Of a stretch of DNA of 23,386 bases, positions 1 to 9,161 are shown one piece after another. Location: positions 1-23,386 of IMG/VR virus record IMGVR_UViG_3300008448_000671. One strand, given 5' to 3'. The DNA comes from a virus. The position numbers and the translations under genes are program-made. Under the pieces are notes generated by a model. That model was not told where the DNA came from. It did not search any database and worked only from the letters and a program-made list of their open reading frames with translations. Every line of letters begins with the position of its first letter. Within the stretch, counting starts at the first letter, position 1.

Positions 1-407
1 GTTCTGTTAATTATCTCAAGTGAGCCTCTAGGTCCAAATCTAAAGTTATTTAAAACTAGATCTCCAAGACCTCCATAATTTCCAACCTCGATAATGATTG
101 GGAAATTAATAGTCTCTGGGAGAGCGTCGATTGCAGCACTGAGGCTTCGGAAGATATTCTTGTTGCAACTTATGGCACTGTCTGGAGCATCGGCTGAGAC
201 CGCAAGGACTACTCCAGGGATGCTTGATGTTGGGTATCCAAGCTTCTCCCACAGATAAAAAGTTCTCTCCTCAAGGTCGTAAACAGGCATATTGTCCTGT
301 TCCCAATTGTAGAATGCACTTGAATCAAACTTTGTAACCTTGTCGGTCCAGCAGTGGAAAAGCTTTACAGTGCTACTGGTTGTATAAATATCTTCTTTAA
401 TAAACAT
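1..407 (-). CDS. Tailspike/tail fiber protein, N-terminal part (cut by window edge)
   Basis: This is the last visible gene of the leftward tail operon. It starts at ATG 405-407, one base after the stop of the upstream gene, and runs off the left edge after 135 codons, so only the N-terminus is seen. It begins MFIKEDIYTTSS. Around residues 83-134 it has an FRSLSAAIDALPE segment, then IIIEVGNYGGLGDLVLNN and GSLEII. This alternation of short beta-strands with Gly/Asn turns after an amphipathic helix is typical of the N-terminal cap and first rungs of right-handed beta-helix (pectin-lyase-like) tailspikes, which bind or cut surface polysaccharide. No strong Shine-Dalgarno is seen (a GGAG lies too far upstream), so coupling to the previous stop is likely. 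Its place at the end of the baseplate operon, where fibers are usually found, fits. The fold is inferred from pattern. The missing C-terminus would decide whether it has an enzymatic domain. Confidence 0.6.
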   Translation of the reverse strand, partial: MFIKEDIYTTSSTVKLFHCWTDKVTKFDSSAFYNWEQDNMPVYDLEERTFYLWEKLGYPTSSIPGVVLAVSADAPDSAISCNKNIFRSLSAAIDALPETINFPIIIEVGNYGGLGDLVLNNFRFGPRGSLEIINR

Positions 408-408
408 T

Positions 409-1026
409 TTAGAAAGTTAAACTCCATCTAAAAACAAGTGCGAAATCGTCAGTTTTTCTAACATTATCAAATGACCTGTACGCCGCGAGAACTGGGGCCG
501 CAGGACTTGATTTCTTTATATTCTTTATAAATAGACCTATCTCATTTAAGTAGGCTATAGAAGATCCTCTGCTTAGATTATTGCAAGACTCTTGATCCAA
601 GAATATTGTAAATCTAACAGTATTCTCATCTATTCTTGTAATCTGGTGCTGGGGGATTAGGCCATACCATCTTGGCGTGGTTACAACAGAGTTATTAATT
701 AGCTGATGTGCAGACGCTGTAAGGATGTCTCCCGCTCCCGCAGTTCCAATATACTCTGACAGGCTCGACAGTGGGGCAGACAGGCTATTGGTTTGATAAA
801 CCTCGTTAGCCGCACCACCCGATACTCCAATTTGGAATCTATCTACTTGATAGTCTAGTACAGAGTCTGACCCAGAAAGAGCGAATAAGTGAGCTAGAGC
901 CACACCCATACCGGAAACAATTACGTTGTGGTCATCAAAAATAACCTCTTCAGACCCGTTTGAAAATAGTTTTGATATCTTCAAATGTCCTTTTATATCA
1001 AGTTCATCAATTATGTTCTTTATCAT
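409..1026 (-). CDS. Beta-rich tail/fiber-associated protein, about 205 aa
   Basis: This is probably a structural protein of the baseplate periphery or fiber attachment. The frame opens further at a TTG (1044), but ATG 1024-1026 forms a 4-bp ATGA overlap with the stop of the upstream gene, so that ATG was chosen. The N-terminal half has IGVSGGAANEVYQTNSL and the C-terminal half has NEIGLFIK, then VLAAYRSFDNVRKTD and the terminal FRWSLTF. The pattern 'EIGLF...L.A...F..V.KT.D....V.W.L.F' is widespread at the ends of beta-sandwich tail-fiber and adhesin-attachment domains. The upstream 327-aa gene shows a related layout (NYTIQAVSFG and HIGLWYID motifs, ending LNWELYFV), so the two look like diverged paralogs. 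No catalytic motif, signal peptide or membrane segment was seen. The virion role is inferred from operon position and pattern. The exact function is unknown. Confidence 0.6.
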   Translation of the reverse strand: MIKNIIDELDIKGHLKISKLFSNGSEEVIFDDHNVIVSGMGVALAHLFALSGSDSVLDYQVDRFQIGVSGGAANEVYQTNSLSAPLSSLSEYIGTAGAGDILTASAHQLINNSVVTTPRWYGLIPQHQITRIDENTVRFTIFLDQESCNNLSRGSSIAYLNEIGLFIKNIKKSSPAAPVLAAYRSFDNVRKTDDFALVFRWSLTF

Positions 1027-2006
1027 ACGAAGTACAATTCCCAATTTAAAGTAAGTCCAGTAGGTGTCGCATACGGAAAATTATGAGACAAGTTAAACCC
1101 TGAAGATACCCCAACATCATTTACGGTTAATAAGTTCTTATTAAAAGTCTTTTTAGCAAGAAGTTTATATTTTCTTATATTATTTAGATAGTTAAATGAA
1201 TAAGGTGGGGTTTTACCTTCACTTAATAATGTTTTTAAATCTATGTACCACAATCCGATATGGTACAGCCCTCCAAATAAACTTAAAGATCCCGCGTCCC
1301 CTTGCCCAATATAAAATCTATAAGTTACTTTATTAGGGAAGCTACCAGTTTGAATATATCTAATAGCCCCCTTAGTTGGGTCTGAGGCTAAAGTAGCGTG
1401 ATAAGTTGAATTACCACTTGCAAAAGTTAAAAATCCTGAAGCGTCCATTAATTTGTAAAAATTAAAATCGCTATATAAAGTTCCCGAGTACAGGACGCTT
1501 GTGGATGGGCTTATGGCTGACGATACCACCCAATACTTAAACCCATACCCTGAGGGTGCAAAGCAACCAATTAAATGGGCATAAGAACTTAAGTCTTGAG
1601 AGACAGCAGGATTAAGGCAGTGGCCTATATCTACTACGCCAGACGAGTAGTTAGGCAGAGTAGATTTGGACTCCAATCTAGTATTTAATGGAGTTGGAGA
1701 CTCTGGCAAGATCTTGTAGATGTGCTCTAACGCTATCTCCGTTGCCGAGGTATGGTAGCTAGATACTGACTTAGGTTGGTATGAAACAACTTTTAGAACT
1801 CTATTATATGGATTAGCGTCTGGGGCTGAAGGAGCCAGTATCTCATGAGCATGAAATCTAAATCCGGCAGCATCCTTCCCAAAGGAAACAGCCTGAATAG
1901 TGTAGTTAGAAGCATCAAGAATAGCTGACGCAGACGGAATGGATTGCAGGCTTCGCTCTGCTGTAAGCACATCGACAATTAATTTTCCTGCTCCATCTAC
2001 TAGCAT
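1023..2006 (-). CDS. Uncharacterised tail structural protein, 327 aa (paralog of the next gene)
   Basis: I do not recognise a named family. The start is ATG 2004-2006, one base after the TAA of the large gpI-like gene, and the end overlaps the next start as ATGA. The sequence is rich in Ser, Tyr, Gly and short beta-type stretches, without cysteine clusters or hydrophobic membrane segments. Its middle (about residues 110-250) contains GVVDIGHCLNP, a YWVVSS segment and a Gly/Ser-rich stretch, and the end has HIGLWYID and LNWELYFV. The beginning (NYTIQAVSFGKDAAGF) and the end resemble the matching parts of the following 205-aa protein, as if a shared beta-sandwich frame carries a longer insertion here. 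Placement between a gpI-like protein and the tailspike suggests a fiber adaptor or peripheral baseplate component. That role is inferred. Only the coding status and operon membership are firm. Confidence 0.55.
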   Translation of the reverse strand: MLVDGAGKLIVDVLTAERSLQSIPSASAILDASNYTIQAVSFGKDAAGFRFHAHEILAPSAPDANPYNRVLKVVSYQPKSVSSYHTSATEIALEHIYKILPESPTPLNTRLESKSTLPNYSSGVVDIGHCLNPAVSQDLSSYAHLIGCFAPSGYGFKYWVVSSAISPSTSVLYSGTLYSDFNFYKLMDASGFLTFASGNSTYHATLASDPTKGAIRYIQTGSFPNKVTYRFYIGQGDAGSLSLFGGLYHIGLWYIDLKTLLSEGKTPPYSFNYLNNIRKYKLLAKKTFNKNLLTVNDVGVSSGFNLSHNFPYATPTGLTLNWELYFV

Positions 2007-2007
2007 T

Positions 2008-5000
2008 TTAGTTCTTGTAAGTTAAGTTAGTTAATCCGCCTGTGGTTCCAGTTACAGAGTATGTATTCCAGAACGGAGATTCCACATAATTTATTCTGCT
2101 TCCACCGCTCACTTCGTAAACTCCGCTTGTGTAAGAGGCAGACCTATTTGCATATCCAAACTCACTTGTATAGGCTCCTGCAATCTCATTAAAATATCTT
2201 ATTATAGATTGTAAATGATTTCTATTTACATCTACTCTGTATTCTTTGCAATAAATTTCACCCATGGTTGAACCATTTGGGGTTCCAGTTATAAAAGGTT
2301 TAGACCACTTATTTAGAGTTAAATCTATTAAATTTAAATCATAAAACAGTGTAAATCTGTTTTCATCTTTAACGTCGCTGAATATTTCAATGACATATCT
2401 TTGGTTTAGTCTGTGAACATGATTTGATATATTTTCAAAATAGTCTGCGGGAACACTAAGATATCTATTTCTAGTGTTAAAAGTTAATTCTAATTGATTA
2501 AAATCTGACTTGTCTAAAGATGCAATAGTGTCATTTTCTTTATTTTGATTTGTAATTAATCTAAAGTTGTTACATCTTATAGAACTACTATTTAAGTCTC
2601 TAGTAAGTTCTGGCATAGAAAGCTGATGGCAGTAGGTCTGTACGAGAGTGGAGTTTGTTACAGAACTAGCATCGTGCTGTTCCCACTCTCCATTCTTCAT
2701 AAAGGTCCATATCTTATTTCTCTCTGGCTTTGTATGTATCCAGAAGTTAATAGCTCCCCCACCAAATACTTCTCCATTTAAAGTTGATATTAAAGATTTT
2801 AAGCTAAGTTTAAACTCATGGTCGGGAGTTAAGAAGTTGGTGCTTACATCAAATCCATTATTAGAATCGTGAGCATACTTGCCTATATCAAAAATCATTC
2901 TACTTGTTGAGTTTCTTGATTTTTGTTTTATTAATACATTCTCGTGTATTAATGGCTTGTACTTGTACCCAACTTTCTCAGAATCATCTATATCTATTAC
3001 AGCAAAGCTATTGTATGGACTGCAACCTGATGGGTGACAGAATTCCATATAGCTTATTATTCCAGAATTTCTAAATTCTTTTTGAATAGTTGGGTTGTCT
3101 GAGCGATATATTGTCGCATCTTCTATTGTTGAAGCAACAAAAGTTCCCGATGGATTTCCAGATATCGAGAACAGAGGTCTTGTCGCATAGAACTCATATA
3201 CATTATCTAAACTAGACGTAATGTATTGAGGATACTGGCTGGCGAAATTTCCCCTTAGAAGTAAGTCTGAATTGTAAAGTATAGACCCAAAAGTGTGCCC
3301 AAATATAGTTGGGCCATTTAGATTTAATATCCCTCCACCAATTCTGTGTCGATTAAAGTTGTGAATGTAATCTTCGTATAGTTTATGGAAGTCTCTACCG
3401 AACTTAAAGTTTATATAATTATCAAATGAGTTTGGGAAAGCTCCGCTATAGATTGTTGCACTGTTAGCATAGCTTTGAAGGTTGTTTTTCCACCAAGCAT
3501 CTTGAGCATATTCAGTTAATTTGTCTGCGTAGTAGGCAGAGGCTTGGACTACCTTTGCCTGTTCTTGAATATAGTGTAAGGTAGCTACAAACTTGTCTAG
3601 TTGTCCTCGATCTAAGAAGCTGTCAGTTCTAGCCAAAGTCCCAAGCCAAGCGTAGAAATATCTTTCTCCAATCTCATCTAAAGACTCATCATTAAAGTGA
3701 ATATTTGATAATGTATAATTTTCTGCGGAAAAATTTCCACTTATATTGTACAATGGGTTACCAAGTAGATTTGAAAAAAGTAATACTCCTGGTGGTGATA
3801 TTGGAGAGGAATGAGATTCAAATGATGGCTCTTCTACAAATCCATTTATATCATCAAAATTTAACAACTGCCCATATTGATCTGCATTTAAATTTTCTTG
3901 TCCTTGGCGTACGACAGATGTTGATGACCATGACCAGGTTCCGAATGAACCCGGCAAGAAATTTTGACCTCCAGCCAACCCATACGAAGCAAACAAGGCT
4001 GCTAAACCAGGATCAGTTCCCCCTCCAAGAGCAAGAAGTGCTGGGGATGGCTCCCAATATCCATTAGGAAAGTAAAATCTATCTGGCTCTGATCCTTGTC
4101 CCATTTCATCCGCAATCTTGGATCTTAATATCTTAAAATTAATTGGAGATGGAAATTTTGCTTTTACTGTGTCTAAAAAGTAAGCTGTGGCAGCAGAAAA
4201 TGCTATGGCACTTGCATTATTTTCTTGTCCTGTCCCTGCCTCTGACTCTCCTTGAGACCAAAGCAGAGAAACATTTCTAATGTTAGATGACCCACCTAAT
4301 GAATTTACAGCAGCGTCTACCACATTATTAAATCTCTTATAAAGAGCATTAGTAAAAGTATTGCTAGGACACCAGCTATTAATAGAACTACTATTTACTA
4401 CAAGAGAATTATCAGCGGCAAATTTTACAATATAAGTATTTTTGGCTAACTCACTCTTTTGAAGCAGTTCACAGAATCTTACCTCAGGACCCCAGAAATC
4501 TGATCCATAACTAAATGGGACACCAGTAAAAGAGTTGTCATATAGTGGATTTAAAAGTTGGGTGTTTGTAAAAGGAATTACAGTATCTACGAAAGCAGAC
4601 GCTTCAATATCCCAATAATTAACTCCACCTACTGAATCTCGGTAACCCTCTCCTTTACCGTTCATGTTGCTTTGACCCGCCATAATTACTAAATTTTTAG
4701 TAGGTCCAACTTCTGATCCGCCACGCGCGGGAACGGTGTTGCTTACACTGTACCCATAATAAGAGTTACTAGAATCAAGATTATTGCATCTTGAGTATAT
4801 CTCTGGGATATTGTTGTAGTCAGGAATCGGAACGAAGGTCATCGAACTTGGGATAAGTCCTAAAGGAGTTTTAGCGGTTGAAAAATTATAATCATAAGAA
4901 ACTGGCATATTAAATCCAGTACGATCATAAAACCCACCTTTAGGGAGTATAAACTTTAAATCTCTTCTACGGTGAGATCTTCTTGGTAAAGTAGATGAGG

Positions 5001-7098
5001 CTAGAGCATCAAATCTAATAAGACTGTCTGATAAGCTATCTGCATTAAATCTAGAGAAGGTTGCAGTTGACGTAGGAGTAAGCCCTCTCTTATAAGTCTT
5101 CATAGCTATAGCGGAGGTTGCAAATCCCGCTATTGATGCTCCGCTGGCATAGGTTATTGCAGCGTAGTCTTGTTTAGCGACTCGGATGTATGGGCGAATG
5201 GCATCAAGATAGCTTGCAAAATCTTCCGCAGACGATCTCGCAATAATATCCGGCATGGCTTTCGCAGGAGAGAATTCTTTAATTGTCTGAGATGTTATCT
5301 TAAGTATTTCTGCTGAATCTGCCTCTAATGATGTTTTTCCAAAGTTAAAGCTTGAAGTATCTATAACTATTTGGAAATGAGATGATTTACCGTTCCACAG
5401 AGATAGGTACTCGGTCTTTGTGTCGGACAAGTCTTTTATTACCGAATCCCAGTTGGGTGGATACTCAGAGCTTGGAGTGAACATCAAGAAGCTGTTTCTT
5501 AGTGAATAGTCTTCGTTGTTCTCTAAAGTGTATTTTAAGATGTAGTCACCCACCTTGTCGGCAAATGAAATAGGAACTCCAAAGCAGACAAGTTTATCAA
5601 CTATAAAGCTAACCATATCCTTAGTTAATTTTACAGTTGTGTAATAAGGAATCTCCTCAAATGGTGGAATTTTATTTATTTTGTTTCTGTATTCAAAAAC
5701 AAAATCTGGTCTATTTATTCTAAACCTACTTCCAGCTAGTATAAAGTTGTCTGGGAATGTGGTGACAAGATCAGTTAATATTTTGTCTACACACATCTTT
5801 ATATTTTCATCAAAACTGTTGAGACTGTAATTAGTAACCCCTAAACTCTGAGCAACAGATTGAGTCCAAGTTGAAAAGTTTTGAAGTAGGGGAGACTCTG
5901 TAGCTAATGAGTATTGAATTAGGAATGGGATGTAAGACTCCCACATCTCTGTTATCAAAGAGCTTGCTCCTAGTACGTCCTGCCCAAACACAGAATCAGC
6001 TACTAGCTTAACACACTTCTTTGTACCTACGGCCCTGTAAATGTCTACAGCATTAGCTATTTGCAATCTCCAGCGATCAGGCTCAGAACCAAACAGCTTC
6101 CACCCAATTAAATTAGCTAGAAGTGGTAAGTATTCGTCTGGGCATTCGTCTATATCGTATAGTGACTCTAGCCTATCAACTTGATTTGAATAATCTGCGA
6201 AGGCAAATGACATTGCCTTTATCAACTTTATGAATGGGCCTTGTAAATACTTTTGTGTTATTAAATAAGAGTTTTGAAGATAATCTTCAATAGCATCCCT
6301 AACTCTAACATCTCCATCATCAATATATAATGGAGAGTACAGCACATCAACTAAAGTATTAAGTTTACTAAGCTGTTGAGTTCCGCTTGTAAATTGTGAA
6401 CTTGTATTACTTGCAATAGGCAAGAAATCATCTGGTATTACGTCAATAGAAGACCATGATTGAGTTGTGTAATTACGCCAGATGTACTCTGTTAGCCCGC
6501 GAATTCCATCATTCGTGGTCAGTGGCTTGCCTTGGTAAATGTTATTTACTAAAGTATCTAATACATACGAAGATGGATTGTATGTCAATGATCCACTTCT
6601 ATTTAAAAAGTAGAACCAAGATAAATTAGTTATTAGATAATTATGTGTTTGTTCTTTTGTAGCGTTTTCAGCAAAAGTTAAAGTTGGGTTATTAGTTCTT
6701 ATTCCAGGTAATAATGTGTTCTTTAAATAATTTCTGAACTCTGCACTAGAATTAAAATCTTTTAATGATGTGTCTAAGGGTAGAAGTATCTTTCTTTCAA
6801 AGTCGTTAGTGTCTATATCCGTAAGATTATTTTGCTTTATAAAGAACGGTGCGATACCCTCTGGAGTATTCATTCCGCTGTAAACTGTGCCAGCCACTCC
6901 GCTGATAAATAGAATACTATTTATATTTCCAATTATGTTTAGATGTGAGTTTATTAATTGATCTAGTACATCTATTTCTTTGTTTTTTAATGCATAGTCT
7001 TCTTCGTAATACATTGATGGGATGACATACTTCATCGCATCGCTATAATTCGACTTGTGATATTGACGATTATCTATAAACTTAATTGGACTAGACAT
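2008..7098 (-). CDS. Giant baseplate protein: gpI-like region with internal SGNH (sialate O-acetylesterase-like) domain
   Basis: This product of about 1696 aa is by far the longest in the window. The frame opens at TTG 7104, but ATG 7096-7098 overlaps the gp6/J stop by 8 bp and is preferred. No Shine-Dalgarno is visible. Near residues 290-370 there is a phage tail protein I (gpI)-type block (DECPDEYLPLLANLIGWKL, then RAVGTKKCVKLV), which normally links the wedge to fibers. Near residues 795-1150 lies an SGNH hydrolase: block I MAGQSNMNG with Ser810, block III LLWSQGESEAG, and block V NIHFNDESLDEIG with His1134. This set is characteristic of sialate O-acetylesterase-type carbohydrate esterases. 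The Asp normally three residues before the His is Ser here, so either a Ser-His dyad works or another acidic residue helps. The long remainder is beta-rich and unassigned. Following gp25 and gp6/J, its position matches Mu/P2 gene I and T4 gp7. Likely job: wedge-to-fiber connector that also deacetylates host surface glycan. Confidence 0.75.
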   Translation of the reverse strand: MSSPIKFIDNRQYHKSNYSDAMKYVIPSMYYEEDYALKNKEIDVLDQLINSHLNIIGNINSILFISGVAGTVYSGMNTPEGIAPFFIKQNNLTDIDTNDFERKILLPLDTSLKDFNSSAEFRNYLKNTLLPGIRTNNPTLTFAENATKEQTHNYLITNLSWFYFLNRSGSLTYNPSSYVLDTLVNNIYQGKPLTTNDGIRGLTEYIWRNYTTQSWSSIDVIPDDFLPIASNTSSQFTSGTQQLSKLNTLVDVLYSPLYIDDGDVRVRDAIEDYLQNSYLITQKYLQGPFIKLIKAMSFAFADYSNQVDRLESLYDIDECPDEYLPLLANLIGWKLFGSEPDRWRLQIANAVDIYRAVGTKKCVKLVADSVFGQDVLGASSLITEMWESYIPFLIQYSLATESPLLQNFSTWTQSVAQSLGVTNYSLNSFDENIKMCVDKILTDLVTTFPDNFILAGSRFRINRPDFVFEYRNKINKIPPFEEIPYYTTVKLTKDMVSFIVDKLVCFGVPISFADKVGDYILKYTLENNEDYSLRNSFLMFTPSSEYPPNWDSVIKDLSDTKTEYLSLWNGKSSHFQIVIDTSSFNFGKTSLEADSAEILKITSQTIKEFSPAKAMPDIIARSSAEDFASYLDAIRPYIRVAKQDYAAITYASGASIAGFATSAIAMKTYKRGLTPTSTATFSRFNADSLSDSLIRFDALASSTLPRRSHRRRDLKFILPKGGFYDRTGFNMPVSYDYNFSTAKTPLGLIPSSMTFVPIPDYNNIPEIYSRCNNLDSSNSYYGYSVSNTVPARGGSEVGPTKNLVIMAGQSNMNGKGEGYRDSVGGVNYWDIEASAFVDTVIPFTNTQLLNPLYDNSFTGVPFSYGSDFWGPEVRFCELLQKSELAKNTYIVKFAADNSLVVNSSSINSWCPSNTFTNALYKRFNNVVDAAVNSLGGSSNIRNVSLLWSQGESEAGTGQENNASAIAFSAATAYFLDTVKAKFPSPINFKILRSKIADEMGQGSEPDRFYFPNGYWEPSPALLALGGGTDPGLAALFASYGLAGGQNFLPGSFGTWSWSSTSVVRQGQENLNADQYGQLLNFDDINGFVEEPSFESHSSPISPPGVLLFSNLLGNPLYNISGNFSAENYTLSNIHFNDESLDEIGERYFYAWLGTLARTDSFLDRGQLDKFVATLHYIQEQAKVVQASAYYADKLTEYAQDAWWKNNLQSYANSATIYSGAFPNSFDNYINFKFGRDFHKLYEDYIHNFNRHRIGGGILNLNGPTIFGHTFGSILYNSDLLLRGNFASQYPQYITSSLDNVYEFYATRPLFSISGNPSGTFVASTIEDATIYRSDNPTIQKEFRNSGIISYMEFCHPSGCSPYNSFAVIDIDDSEKVGYKYKPLIHENVLIKQKSRNSTSRMIFDIGKYAHDSNNGFDVSTNFLTPDHEFKLSLKSLISTLNGEVFGGGAINFWIHTKPERNKIWTFMKNGEWEQHDASSVTNSTLVQTYCHQLSMPELTRDLNSSSIRCNNFRLITNQNKENDTIASLDKSDFNQLELTFNTRNRYLSVPADYFENISNHVHRLNQRYVIEIFSDVKDENRFTLFYDLNLIDLTLNKWSKPFITGTPNGSTMGEIYCKEYRVDVNRNHLQSIIRYFNEIAGAYTSEFGYANRSASYTSGVYEVSGGSRINYVESPFWNTYSVTGTTGGLTNLTYKN

Positions 7099-8695
7099 AA
7101 ACAATATTCAGTGTATAATTATTTAGTTGAACTATTTCATTAAAGTTTACTTGAATAGCTTCTGGAACATTGTCTATGGTAGCGAATCTAACCTCTTCGA
7201 CTTGGAATATTGAATACATCAAATCTTGAGGATTAAACACTTTCCCAAAGTCGTTATTGTCCATATTAAAGAATGCTTCGATGGCATTTCTAACTTTTTG
7301 TCTAATTGTTCCTTCGTTGAACTGGTATTTCTTGTCCAGTCTAAGTGTTATTTGAAGATCCAAAGTTCTAATTAGTCCATCCACAACCACCACCTCATCG
7401 GTAAGCATCTTTTTATCATCTATTGCTAGAAGTATTTGACGCTTATATTCTGGTGTAGCTTTTCTTAATTGTAGATTGTTAGCCTTCTCAAGGACATATA
7501 GATCAATTATATTAGCCGAAGAGTAAGCTCTTCTTGTAACGGCAGTAGCCTTTCCTATTGACCCGTAAGAGCTAATATAGCTATTAACAAATGCTTTATA
7601 ATCGTTCAGTGTCACCAAACGATTTTGAGTTCTGAACATTAAAGGACCATACCGCTTCGCATTCTCTGCTGTTTCAGCGTCAGACCCTCCAGTTCCTATT
7701 GAAGTATTTTGAACAGTAGCTTGGTATGAGACTGGGGAGCCTCCATCTTCAAATGTTAAAGATATTGGAGCGTTTAAAACACTTTTTCGTATGTTTCCTC
7801 TACTTCCTCCACCAACTCTATACAAAATTGTATATTGATCTCCGATGGAAGGAGTCTTTCCTATGTTGTTATCTCCAAATACTACAGTTCCGCCATAATC
7901 TTCATTGGACAATAACTGGAATACTTTTTGAGATGGGCCTGAGGCATAAAATATGTTATCTACCTGAACATACTCTCCACTAGTTGCAGATTCGCCTGTT
8001 ATTACAACCTGTAAGCTTCCCTCAACTATTGGAGCCTGCTGTAATCTTACACTCTTAAGTGATTCTGTATCAGAGAATGTTCCTTGCTCTACAACCAAAG
8101 ATCCTTCAAGAAGAACTAAGCTTGAGAAGGTAGTGACTGATCCAGTCTTATCTGAATTATAAATTATTAAGCTAGCATTAGAGTTTGCTGTATCTATATC
8201 CCCGTCTGCGGCAACTTTATATAATGTATAGGTTAGTGGGAGACCATCTTCGGGGGATGTTATTGTTACAACTCTATTTTCTGGGGCTATGGTTATAAAG
8301 CTGTTTGCAGAATCAGCCCAAGTAAATGGTAAAGATAGTTTAGCGTCAGCGGCGGCAGCGATTGGCCCCCTCATCCTCACACCAATAAGCTGCATTAAAT
8401 TTTTTATACTTTCTCTAGACTTAGCAGTCTTTAAGAAATTTTCGTTAGCTAGGTAATCAGCTTTGTAAGATAGAACATGGCCCATGTAAGCTACCAGTTC
8501 TATCAACATCATGCCAAAATCTGACTCCGAGAAATAAGTGTAATCTAAAGGGTAGACTGCTTGAACATAACGCAGCAAAGAATCTCTAAGACTTAAGAAA
8601 TCAGTTGCAGCAAAATTTATGTAGTTTCTTTTATCAGCATCATCTGCTGATATGAGCTTCATGAAGTCAGAGGTTACTGTGCCACGGAATGCCAT
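7091..8695 (-). CDS. Baseplate wedge protein, gp6/J family
   Basis: This 534-aa protein belongs to the baseplate J / T4 gp6 wedge family, whose members form the ring-like iris around the baseplate hub. The N-terminus carries the usual sequence for the family: FAATDFLSLRDSLLRYVQ, then YFSESDFGMMLIELVAYMGH and LSYKADYLANENFLKTAKS, followed by a beta-rich middle and a C-terminal region with NRLVTLNDYKAFV and a late EVRFATIDNV segment. The length is close to other phage J/gp6-like proteins and shorter than T4 gp6. The ATG at 8693-8695 shares one base with the stop of the gp25 gene (TAATG), and no Shine-Dalgarno precedes it, so translation is probably coupled. gp25 followed by gp6/J is the conserved core order of contractile injection systems. 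Confident at family level; exact contacts are inferred. Confidence 0.9.
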   Translation of the reverse strand: MAFRGTVTSDFMKLISADDADKRNYINFAATDFLSLRDSLLRYVQAVYPLDYTYFSESDFGMMLIELVAYMGHVLSYKADYLANENFLKTAKSRESIKNLMQLIGVRMRGPIAAAADAKLSLPFTWADSANSFITIAPENRVVTITSPEDGLPLTYTLYKVAADGDIDTANSNASLIIYNSDKTGSVTTFSSLVLLEGSLVVEQGTFSDTESLKSVRLQQAPIVEGSLQVVITGESATSGEYVQVDNIFYASGPSQKVFQLLSNEDYGGTVVFGDNNIGKTPSIGDQYTILYRVGGGSRGNIRKSVLNAPISLTFEDGGSPVSYQATVQNTSIGTGGSDAETAENAKRYGPLMFRTQNRLVTLNDYKAFVNSYISSYGSIGKATAVTRRAYSSANIIDLYVLEKANNLQLRKATPEYKRQILLAIDDKKMLTDEVVVVDGLIRTLDLQITLRLDKKYQFNEGTIRQKVRNAIEAFFNMDNNDFGKVFNPQDLMYSIFQVEEVRFATIDNVPEAIQVNFNEIVQLNNYTLNIVYV

Positions 8696-9159
8696 TATTG
8701 TATGTTTAGGGTTAAATCAAAAGAAATTTTATCTTCTATCAACAAAGTGCAGTAAAGCTTTATAATTATAAAGTTTCCACCTTGAGGAGTTGAAGTTGAG
8801 CCTGGAAATATCTGAAGTTTATTTACAGCTACGTTTCTAGCATATTTACTAAAAGATTCTAGAATCTCCCTTTTAATTTGGCTGAATGTGGCTTGATCCA
8901 TCGGCTCCATAAGGAACCTTCTTAGGTTAGTCCCGTAAGAAGGAAGCATAACCCTTTCGCCACGATTTGTAAAAAGAAGCTGCTTTAACTGGCCCTTTAC
9001 AAGTTGCAAATCAGAAGACTTAGCTAGAAATTTACCAGAATCAATATCTCCTAATGGAAAGGAAAATCCATAGTCTTTGTCAGCCTTCCTTCTATTTAAA
9101 AAAGAAGGAGACTTAGGAAGTTGCGATCCGTAGGTTTCTATTGATTGGTTTAATGCCAT
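8695..9159 (-). CDS. Baseplate wedge protein, gp25/gpW family
   Basis: This 154-aa protein belongs to the gp25-like/GPW baseplate wedge family, the most conserved piece of contractile baseplates. It joins the wedge to the sheath and triggers sheath contraction. The diagnostic stretch lies near residues 66-87: TNRGERVMLPSYGTNLRRFL followed by MEP, which corresponds to the GER...P.FG..L.....EP signature. It is preceded by a short beta-rich N-terminus (GFSFPL) and followed by the helix that starts the C-terminal domain. The start is ATG 9157-9159, two bases after the stop of the LamG-like gene. The end overlaps the gp6/J start by one base. The size matches the family. No oddity was seen other than the absent Shine-Dalgarno shared with its operon neighbours. 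Confidence 0.93.
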   Translation of the reverse strand: MALNQSIETYGSQLPKSPSFLNRRKADKDYGFSFPLGDIDSGKFLAKSSDLQLVKGQLKQLLFTNRGERVMLPSYGTNLRRFLMEPMDQATFSQIKREILESFSKYARNVAVNKLQIFPGSTSTPQGGNFIIIKLYCTLLIEDKISFDLTLNIQ

Positions 9160-9161
9160 GG

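Noticed and set aside
1027-1044. Upstream TTG start for the 211-codon version of the tail protein
   Set aside because: ATG at 1026 forms a typical ATGA overlap with the preceding stop. The TTG adds only six residues and has no ribosome site.
3705-4067. 120-codon plus-strand open frame
   Set aside because: It lies wholly within the gpI-like/esterase gene on the other strand, with no Shine-Dalgarno and an implausible composition.
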